DNA of 5,422 bases from Acidobacteriaceae bacterium (GTDB lineage Bacteria > Acidobacteriota > Terriglobia > Terriglobales > Acidobacteriaceae): the NCBI GenBank assembly GCA_003165095.1, contig PLSH01000406.1:988-6409 (forward strand). The letters run 5' to 3'. Shown piece after piece: positions 1 to 4,217 of this stretch. Below the pieces are notes generated by a model. The model was given only the letters and a program-made list of their open reading frames with translations, made no database searches and was not told where the DNA came from. The translations under genes were made by a program, and so were the position numbers. Numbering within the stretch: position 1 is the stretch's first letter; each line of letters starts with the position of its first letter.

Positions 1-779
1 TGCAGGAGGTGCTCTCCCGCTCCGTTGCGCACCTTGCCAAAATCCAGACTCCGCAGCAGATGGCCGTCTGGCTTTACACCGTCACCAGAAACCGCTGCTG
101 GCGCATGCGCCGCAAGGCCGCCCACGCCCGAGCAAACGTCCTCTCGCTCGACGAGTTGATGCCGGACGATGAAGAATTGGGAAGATTACTGCAGGACGCG
201 GGGACGGGACCGGAAGGCAACCTTCTCGCCGCCGAGCAGCACCATCTGCTGCATCAGGCGATCCTTCGCGTCTCGGCGCCCTTGCGCATCGTTCTCGTAC
301 TCCACGATATGGAGGAGTTGACCACCGAGCAGGTTGCGCAGGTTCTCTCGCTTAAGCAGGGAACGGTTCGGATTCGGCTTCATCGGGCACGTCTAAGCGT
401 GCGCAAAGAGATGAGCCAGCTACTCGAGGCCATTCCCGCGCTACCCAAACAGGCCAGACCCTCCGCAAGCAAGCCCAAACGCGCCCGAGCCAACGGTGCG
501 CAACGCCCGGCAGAATGCCGCGACCTTTTTGCCAATCTCTCCGAGTATCTCGACGGTCGCATAGAACCGCTTACCTGCGAACAGATGCGCGAACATATCG
601 AGGCTTGCCCGTCTTGCGTGGCTTTTCTACGTGACCTGCGCGCCGCCATCGACCGCTGCCGCTCCCTGGAGATTCCCTGTGACCCGGCTGTCGCGCCTCG
701 ATTGCGCGCCATCCTTACACGCGAGTATCTGCGTATGTTGGTAATGTCTGTCGAAGAAGAAATATCCGGGATTCTGTAA
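1..779 (+). CDS. ECF-type RNA polymerase sigma factor with C-terminal zinc-finger domain, 5' partial
   Basis: Group IV (ECF) sigma-70 factor that would direct RNA polymerase to a dedicated promoter set. The reading frame is open to the left edge (codons begin at base 3), and the first visible residues, QEVLSRSVAHLAK followed by WLYTVTRNRCW, are the middle of sigma region 2 (core binding and -10 recognition). The GTG at 9 is therefore an internal codon and the true start lies outside the window. Region 4 covers about 230-420; its helix-turn-helix reads TTEQVAQVLSLKQGTVRIRLHRAR. A basic linker follows, then a zinc-finger segment with C..LFANLSEYLDG and the zinc-binding H-x3-C-x2-C motif (HIEACPSC, 594-617), as in zf-HC2/ZAS anti-sigma domains. 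Sigma and zinc-finger domains in one chain suggest built-in redox or metal sensing, by analogy with other ECF proteins that have Cys-rich tails. OsmC and transporter genes follow on the same strand. Family assignment is firm; the signal and target promoters are unknown. Confidence 0.9.
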   Translation, partial: QEVLSRSVAHLAKIQTPQQMAVWLYTVTRNRCWRMRRKAAHARANVLSLDELMPDDEELGRLLQDAGTGPEGNLLAAEQHHLLHQAILRVSAPLRIVLVLHDMEELTTEQVAQVLSLKQGTVRIRLHRARLSVRKEMSQLLEAIPALPKQARPSASKPKRARANGAQRPAECRDLFANLSEYLDGRIEPLTCEQMREHIEACPSCVAFLRDLRAAIDRCRSLEIPCDPAVAPRLRAILTREYLRMLVMSVEEEISGIL

Positions 780-810
780 CGAATCGCTGCCCTCGTGTCT
801 TTCTTCTAAT

Positions 811-820
811 GGAAGAGGAA
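811..820 (+). promoter_or_regulatory. Ribosome binding site of the OsmC-family gene
   Basis: The purine-rich GGAAGAGGAA lies 4 nt before an ATG at 825 and 7 nt before a second ATG at 828. Either could be the start; the product differs by one methionine. No convincing -35/-10 pair is seen in the 45-nt gap after the sigma gene. Confidence 0.6.
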
Positions 821-824
821 AACC

Positions 825-1244
825 ATGATGGAAGTGAAGATTACTCATCTCGACAAGGTTAAATTTGCGATTCATTCGCGATCACACTCCATTATTTGCG
901 ACCAGCCGGCAGAGAATGGTGGGGAAGACTCCGGCATGACGCCACCGGAGTTGCTGCTGGCGTCGTTGGGGTCTTGCGCGGCTTTCTATGCGGTGCAGTA
1001 TCTGAATACCCGCAATCTCGCCGAGACCGGCGTTGAGGTCACAGTTACCGCCGAAAAGCTGAAACAGCCTGCCCGCGTTGGCAACTTTCGCGTGCATGTT
1101 GTGTGTCCCGTCTCTCTCACGGAAGAACAGACGGAGGGCCTGATGCGCTCAGTGCATCACTGCCTGGTTCACAATACGCTCTTGACGCCGCCGGAGATTG
1201 CGATTGAGCTGACCACGAAGGAGATAACCGCCCTCCACGCATGA
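825..1244 (+). CDS. OsmC/Ohr-family protein
   Basis: Complete 139-residue protein of the OsmC/Ohr superfamily, cytoplasmic enzymes whose studied members reduce organic hydroperoxides or handle reactive thiol/persulfide species using two cysteines. Both are present: C51 in LLASLGSCAAFYA, at the start of the central helix, and C113 in HHCLVHNTLLTPPEI, the typical second-Cys motif. The 40-PPELLLAS stretch just before C51 is also a family hallmark. The length fits the short YhfA/OsmC-like branch; substrate specificity (peroxide or sulfur species) cannot be read from the sequence. The gene follows the zinc-finger sigma factor by 45 nt and precedes a sulfur-oxyanion-type exporter, which supports a thiol/sulfur stress role (inference). 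The stop codon TGA overlaps an ATG at 1241 in another frame. Confidence 0.9.
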   Translation: MMEVKITHLDKVKFAIHSRSHSIICDQPAENGGEDSGMTPPELLLASLGSCAAFYAVQYLNTRNLAETGVEVTVTAEKLKQPARVGNFRVHVVCPVSLTEEQTEGLMRSVHHCLVHNTLLTPPEIAIELTTKEITALHA

Positions 1245-1326
1245 CAGCATCGATGGATCGGGCGCGCCAGTGGGTGGGCGCCATCGATTCCATCGAACTC
1301 AAAAACGGACGGAGCCACTCAACCAC

Positions 1327-2247
1327 GTGTCCAAGAATGTATTCTTCATCGGTTTGATCCTTGCTGCCAGCGGTCTCGTGTCGCCACCAATTGCATTGGC
1401 CGGCGGCCTCATATACGGGTTCTCTTTCGTTCATCCCTTTCATCTTGAAGCGAAGCAGCTGTCCAGGCTTCTCCTGCAGGCGTCTGTAGTCGGCCTCGGA
1501 TTTGGCATGGATCTGCAACAGGTTCTCCGAGCGGGCCGCTCCGGATTCATCTATACCGCGGGAAGCATCTGCTTAGCCCTGCTCCTGGGTTGGGGACTGG
1601 GAAGGCTGTTGGTGGTAAAGCAGAGAATCTCGTATCTCATCTCGGCCGGAACCGCTATTTGTGGCGGAAGCGCCATTGCCGCGGTCGCCCCAATCACCAA
1701 TGCGACCCAGGAAGAGATTGGCGTCTCGCTCGGAACTGTTTTTGTGCTCAACTCGGTTGCCTTGCTTACGTTTCCGGTAATCGGAACATTGCTGCACATG
1801 ACGCAGACGCAGTTTGGCCTGTGGTCGGCGCTGGCGATTCATGACATAAGTTCCGTCGTCGGCGCGACGGCAAAGTACGGGGCGGTGGCTCTTGTTGTTG
1901 GAACAACTGTCAAGTTGGCCCGCGCACTATGGATCGTGCCGCTTTCGATCGGAACCGCAATGGCAAACAAGAGCAAGGCGCGTATCCAGTGGCCCTGGTT
2001 CATTCTCTTCTTCTGCCTGGCGGCGGTCGCCAACACCTACGTTCACATCTTCCAGCCCGCGTATCCGGTGCTGAAGCATCTTGGCGTTATCGGCCTGACT
2101 GTCACGCTCTACCTGATTGGCACAGGGCTCTCCATGAAGACTCTCCGCGAAGTTGGCGTTCGACCGTTCCTTCAGGGGGTTCTTCTCTGGCTCTTCGTTG
2201 CGCTGGGATCGCTTTCACTCATTCTTGGCGGCTGGATTCACCTTTAG
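1327..2247 (+). CDS. YeiH/UPF0324 family membrane transporter (putative sulfate exporter family)
   Basis: Polytopic inner-membrane protein of 306 residues from the chosen start, belonging to the conserved family of YeiH (pfam Cons_hypoth698, 'putative sulfate exporter'). Hallmarks seen: SPPIALAGGL in the first helix, LLQASVVGLGFGMDL (about 49-63), GTAICGGSAIAAVAP (about 108-122) and ALAIHDISSVVGA with H172-D173. Hydrophobic segments recur along the whole length, about ten in all. The frame is open back to a GTG at 1270, but those 19 extra residues are basic and unlike a family N-terminus; the GTG at 1327 starts directly at the first membrane helix (VSKNVFFIGLILAAS) with GGAG at 1311-1314, a long 12-nt spacing. 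Members are proposed to export sulfate or sulfite, for instance during taurine or sulfoacetate breakdown; the substrate here is not shown. Probable co-transcription with the OsmC gene. Confidence 0.87.
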   Translation: MSKNVFFIGLILAASGLVSPPIALAGGLIYGFSFVHPFHLEAKQLSRLLLQASVVGLGFGMDLQQVLRAGRSGFIYTAGSICLALLLGWGLGRLLVVKQRISYLISAGTAICGGSAIAAVAPITNATQEEIGVSLGTVFVLNSVALLTFPVIGTLLHMTQTQFGLWSALAIHDISSVVGATAKYGAVALVVGTTVKLARALWIVPLSIGTAMANKSKARIQWPWFILFFCLAAVANTYVHIFQPAYPVLKHLGVIGLTVTLYLIGTGLSMKTLREVGVRPFLQGVLLWLFVALGSLSLILGGWIHL

Positions 2248-2391
2248 GGGCTGCCGCAGGACAAGCAGCGTGCGTCGGTTCGTCATGTGATGTGATGCGA
2301 AGGCCGCAGGACGACGATATCACATTGTTGATAATTGATACTTAGGCTCAACCTGATCCGATGGCCGCAACTAAGACACTTTTGAGTGGCG
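2248..2391. other. Convergent intergenic spacer with weak repeats
   Basis: The transporter gene (+) and the small membrane-protein gene (-) end here tail to tail. No strong GC hairpin followed by a T-run is visible for either direction. Weak elements are ATGTGAT (2285-2291) facing ATCACAT (2319-2325), the inverted pair TATCA-N6-TGATA (2318-2333), a direct TTGATA repeat just after it, and a 4-bp stem CACT-TTTG-AGTG around 2377-2388. The AT-rich 2317-2340 patch stands out from its surroundings. No open frame of interest is seen. Confidence 0.5.
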
Positions 2392-2571
2392 CTACCGACT
2401 GATGTGACCGTGCCGATCCAGGTGGCCGCCTTGATGGAAGCGGCTATGTACCATGCTCAGTCCAAGGAAATAAACGGCCACCGCCAAGGCAACTAGAAAC
2501 AGGAACTGCGCAATTTGGAACCATCTCGACTTTTCCCTTGCAGGGGGCGCCGTATTCGAATTGGCTGTCAT
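2392..2571 (-). CDS. Small single-pass membrane protein with His-rich C-terminus, function unknown
   Basis: A 59-residue protein not recognised as a named family. It opens with a polar, Pro/Ala-containing stretch (MTANSNTAPPAREKSRW), followed by one strongly hydrophobic segment at about residues 18-40 (FQIAQFLFLVALAVAVYFLG) and a short tail rich in histidine (H42, H46, H50, H54 and H56) with Arg. The basic residues before the helix suggest an N-in topology, placing the His tail outside the cytoplasm; this is an inference. The frame extends upstream to a TTG at 2652, but ATG 2571 is chosen because GGAGAG (2580-2585) lies 8 nt ahead of it, and the upstream residues are Arg-rich and non-conserved in look. 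It is last in the - strand series, after the Cys-rich peptide gene. The tail might bind metal, or the protein could be a small accessory subunit. Confidence 0.6.
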   Translation of the reverse strand: MTANSNTAPPAREKSRWFQIAQFLFLVALAVAVYFLGLSMVHSRFHQGGHLDRHGHISR

Positions 2572-2579
2572 CTGAGCTA

Positions 2580-2585
2580 CTCTCC
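2580..2585 (-). promoter_or_regulatory. Ribosome binding site fixing the start of the small membrane protein
   Basis: On the - strand this reads GGAGAG, 8 nt before ATG 2571. Neither the upstream in-frame ATG (2595) nor the TTG (2652) has a comparable site, so this element decides the start. Confidence 0.6.
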
Positions 2586-2750
2586 GTTGGGCCATGCGGC
2601 GGTCATGGCGCCGCCATTCATGCTTTAAGCTTCTTTCTCGAAATGCATTCAATCATGGCAGCAAGATGGACGCCATGCAGTACCCTTTTGCACAATCGCG
2701 ATTAACGCGGCTGACTCCAAAGATGTGGAAACGGATGCCGCGGACACCCG
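2586..2750 (-). other. Leader region upstream of the small membrane-protein gene
   Basis: About 165 bases between the Cys-rich peptide stop and the ribosome binding site. It contains a GC-rich hairpin, GGCGG (2598-2602) with CCGCC (2611-2615) around an 8-nt loop, close enough to the ribosome binding site to influence initiation. A poor promoter-like pair on the - strand (TTGAAT, 17 nt, CTTAAA, ending near 2625) is too weak to call. The open + strand frame across this area (2594-2851) has a skewed, Arg/Ser-rich composition and no ribosome binding site, so I do not call it a gene. Confidence 0.35.
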
Positions 2751-2888
2751 TTAGGGCTCACATGCACAGTCTCCTGGGCCAGAAGAACATGAACCTTTGG
2801 TCCTGGACGGCTCGCAGTCCGGCCACTCAGTGGACACAGATACCTTGTTGACGACAGATTTGCGAAGTACTATTTCATCATTGTTCAT
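2751..2888 (-). CDS. Small Cys-rich peptide (45 residues), possible modified or secreted peptide precursor
   Basis: This ORF runs from ATG 2888 to TAA 2751. The first half, beginning MNNDEIVLRKSVVNKVSV, is charged and leader-like, without the hydrophobic core of a Sec signal. The second half is Pro/Gly/Ser-rich with four cysteines at residues 25, 34, 41 and 43 (EWPDCEP, GSCSS, GPGDCACEP at the C-terminus). AAAAGGA at 2898-2904 is a strong ribosome binding site 9 nt ahead of the ATG. A leader plus short Cys-rich C-terminal core is the plan of many ribosomally made, modified peptides, and also of small metal-binding peptides. No modifying enzyme (radical SAM, YcaO, LanM, MNIO) is visible in the window, so a RiPP role is only a hypothesis. 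It lies 51 nt downstream of the winged-helix gene, separated by a perfect hairpin. I do not recognise a family. A chance ORF cannot be excluded, but the ribosome binding site argues for translation. Confidence 0.5.
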   Translation of the reverse strand: MNNDEIVLRKSVVNKVSVSTEWPDCEPSRTKGSCSSGPGDCACEP

Positions 2889-2897
2889 GGATTTATT

Positions 2898-2904
2898 TCC
2901 TTTT
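2898..2904 (-). promoter_or_regulatory. Ribosome binding site of the Cys-rich peptide gene
   Basis: On the - strand AAAAGGA precedes ATG 2888 by 9 nt, in an AT-rich stretch (about 2889-2912) that contrasts with the GC-rich surroundings. TAAATA just upstream could be a -10 element, but no matching -35 is seen at 16-18 nt. Confidence 0.55.
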
Positions 2905-2926
2905 GTATTTACGGAACACACGTCGA

Positions 2927-2947
2927 TTGCGTAGTTGGGCTACGCAA
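2927..2947. repeat. Perfect 8-bp inverted repeat (hairpin) at the stop codon of the winged-helix gene
   Basis: The sequence TTGCGTAG-TTGGG-CTACGCAA forms a perfect 8-bp stem with a 5-nt loop. On the - strand it contains the TAG stop of the winged-helix gene and lies 38 nt before the peptide start codon. It is not followed by a T-run in either direction, so it is not a canonical intrinsic terminator. It could be an RNA processing or stabilising hairpin separating the two genes, or an operator for the neighbouring winged-helix protein. Confidence 0.6.
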
Positions 2948-3449
2948 GGTCGTCATCCTCATCCTCATCCTCAATGTTGAAGGTGGTCGTCGCCGTGGTG
3001 TCGCCAAGAAATTCGATTTCTTCCTCGGAGATCTTGCTTCCTTCCATCGGTTTGCGGCTATAAGTTTTATCTTCCATCCGAATAGTCTCGTCCCGTTGCT
3101 TTCCGCATAGCGCCTTGCGGCAGTTCAGAACTTCCCAGCGATAGCCGTCCGTCATGCTGACCCATTGGCGGCGGATTAGACCCACCCTGACAAGATGGGC
3201 TGTCGCTCTCTGGGCTGTGCTGTAACAACAGCCAAGAGCAGTAGCAATATCCTTGAACGAAACAGGCGTACCGCCGAGCACGACTCCTGTCTTGGTGCCG
3301 TCATCGTCGTCGTACGCCTCCGTGACCTTATCAATGAGCAGCAGATAGATGAGGACGTAGTGAGCGGCGATGCCCTTGCGCCCTTCGTGCCGCTCTGAAC
3401 AGCTTCGGGTCTGGCGGATGGGATGATCGAGAGCTGGTCGGGAATCCAA
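2940..3449 (-). CDS. Winged helix-turn-helix protein with acidic C-terminal tail, probable transcriptional regulator
   Basis: Putative DNA-binding protein of 169 residues from a TTG at 3449. Residues about 24-40 form a hydrophobic helix (AAHYVLIYLLLIDKV). About 62-96 read as a helix-turn-helix (VSFKDIATALGCCYSTAQRA, with TAHLVRVGLIRR as the helix leading into the wing), and the wing continues through DGYRWEVLN (101-109), the layout of MarR/GntR or replication-initiator-like winged helices. The tail (about 141-169) is Glu/Thr-rich and ends in EDEDEDDDLA. No ATG exists before the domain: the TTG directly abuts and is in frame with the TAG of the aldolase gene, without a well-placed ribosome binding site. 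Translation may rely on termination-reinitiation, or the N-terminus may be rearranged. By position it could regulate the upstream aldolase/oxidoreductase operon or the downstream peptide gene. The exact family is not recognised; the start is uncertain. Confidence 0.65.
   Translation of the reverse strand: MDSRPALDHPIRQTRSCSERHEGRKGIAAHYVLIYLLLIDKVTEAYDDDDGTKTGVVLGGTPVSFKDIATALGCCYSTAQRATAHLVRVGLIRRQWVSMTDGYRWEVLNCRKALCGKQRDETIRMEDKTYSRKPMEGSKISEEEIEFLGDTTATTTFNIEDEDEDDDLA
2955..2972 (-). repeat. Triplicated hexamer encoding the acidic tail
   Basis: ATCCTC occurs three times in tandem on the + strand; read on the - strand it encodes alternating Glu-Asp (GAG GAT) in the winged-helix protein. 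Gain or loss of a unit would keep the frame and only change tail length. Confidence 0.7.
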
Positions 3450-4193
3450 CTACTTGACCGCGCTGAGCTCACCCTCGGCGTACTCGTTGATGTCGAGCAC
3501 AGGCACATCGACGCCGCTGGGGAACGCTTCTGCCTGTTCTACGATCTTGATGGCGCTCGCCATTCCGATACCGAACCGCTCCACGCCGAGCGCGTACATC
3601 TTGACGAGCGTGTCTAAATCGCGAACACCGCCGGCTGCCTTCACCTTGCAGCGGTCGCCGACGGTCTTCTTCATGAGTGCGACATGGTGCAACGTTGTCG
3701 GAGCGACCTGGAAACCCGTACCGCTCTTGACATAGTCGCATCCGCAGTCCCTGACAATCTCGCTCGCTTTGACGATCTGTTCGTCGGTGAGCAGCATCGC
3801 TTCGATGATTACCTTCAGCGAGAAGCCTCGGGTGGCTTTGCGCACGGCCATGATGTCATCATGGACCCGTTCAAGAAAACCACTTTTCAGATATCCCACG
3901 TTCATGACCATATCGATCTGGTCCGCGCCGAGACTCATGAAGTAAATGGCCTGCTGCACTTTGTTTTCGGTGGTCTCCTGGCCGGAAGGAAAGGCTAGCG
4001 ATGTGCCCAACTGAGTATTCGTACCCTTTAACATCCGAGCCAGGTCCGCGGAGAAGCCTTGCCAGATGAAAGCGCAGCCGATATCGTACTTCTTGCAGGC
4101 GGCCACCATCGCCTCCAGGTCTTGGTAGCATGTGTCGATCTTCAGCGCGCTGATATCGATCGTACGCACAATGTCGTGTGCTGTCAGTTTCAT
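3450..4193 (-). CDS. DeoC-like class I aldolase (deoxyribose-phosphate aldolase family), substrate uncertain
   Basis: Complete 247-residue TIM-barrel aldolase of the DeoC family, whose reference member cleaves 2-deoxyribose-5-phosphate to acetaldehyde and glyceraldehyde-3-phosphate through a Schiff base. Catalytic residues visible: D94 in GADQIDMVMNVG, Schiff-base K156 in DYVKSGTGF (VKTSTGF in classical members) and proton-relay K185 in KAAGGVRD. The MNVGYLKSG segment is also typical. Differences: the usual IGTSSG phosphate-binding loop is replaced by FGIGMAS (207-213), and the N-terminal VCV-type strand reads CAFIW. This suggests a non-phosphorylated or different aldehyde substrate (inference). 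Start ATG 4193 has AGGAAAGGA (4198-4206) just ahead, and the gene lies 24 nt after the flavin/Fe-S oxidoreductase stop, so the two are almost surely one operon and may act in one catabolic route. The family is firm; the reaction is not. Confidence 0.85.
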   Translation of the reverse strand: MKLTAHDIVRTIDISALKIDTCYQDLEAMVAACKKYDIGCAFIWQGFSADLARMLKGTNTQLGTSLAFPSGQETTENKVQQAIYFMSLGADQIDMVMNVGYLKSGFLERVHDDIMAVRKATRGFSLKVIIEAMLLTDEQIVKASEIVRDCGCDYVKSGTGFQVAPTTLHHVALMKKTVGDRCKVKAAGGVRDLDTLVKMYALGVERFGIGMASAIKIVEQAEAFPSGVDVPVLDINEYAEGELSAVK

Positions 4194-4197
4194 AAAA

Positions 4198-4206
4198 TCC
4201 TTTCCT
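4198..4206 (-). promoter_or_regulatory. Ribosome binding site of the DeoC-like aldolase gene
   Basis: On the - strand AGGAAAGGA lies 4-9 nt before ATG 4193, inside the 24-nt gap after the oxidoreductase stop. It confirms the start and shows the aldolase has its own strong initiation signal within the operon. Confidence 0.6.
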
Positions 4207-4217
4207 CAGGGTTGAGC

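Noticed and set aside
1270..1326. Upstream extension of the transporter to the GTG at 1270
   Set aside because: The added 19 residues are basic and polar, unlike the family N-terminus, which starts at the first membrane helix.
2377..2388. CACT-TTTG-AGTG as a terminator of the converging genes
   Set aside because: Only a 4-bp stem and no T-run in either direction; too weak to call.
2572..2652. Longer form of the small membrane protein starting at TTG 2652 or ATG 2595
   Set aside because: Neither has a ribosome binding site, whereas GGAGAG is well spaced before ATG 2571; the extra residues are Arg-rich noise-like sequence.
2594..2851. 85-codon open frame on the + strand, antisense to the Cys-rich peptide
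   Set aside because: No ribosome binding site, Arg/Ser/Thr-skewed composition, no recognisable domain; best explained as a shadow frame.
2848..2876. Promoter-like TTGACG, 17 nt, TATTTC on the + strand
   Set aside because: The -10 match is poor and there is no + strand gene downstream; it lies inside the - strand peptide gene.
3213..3233. Inverted repeats GGCTGT/ACAGCC and GCTGT/ACAGC
   Set aside because: They lie in the helix-turn-helix coding region and are short; most likely a by-product of codon choice.
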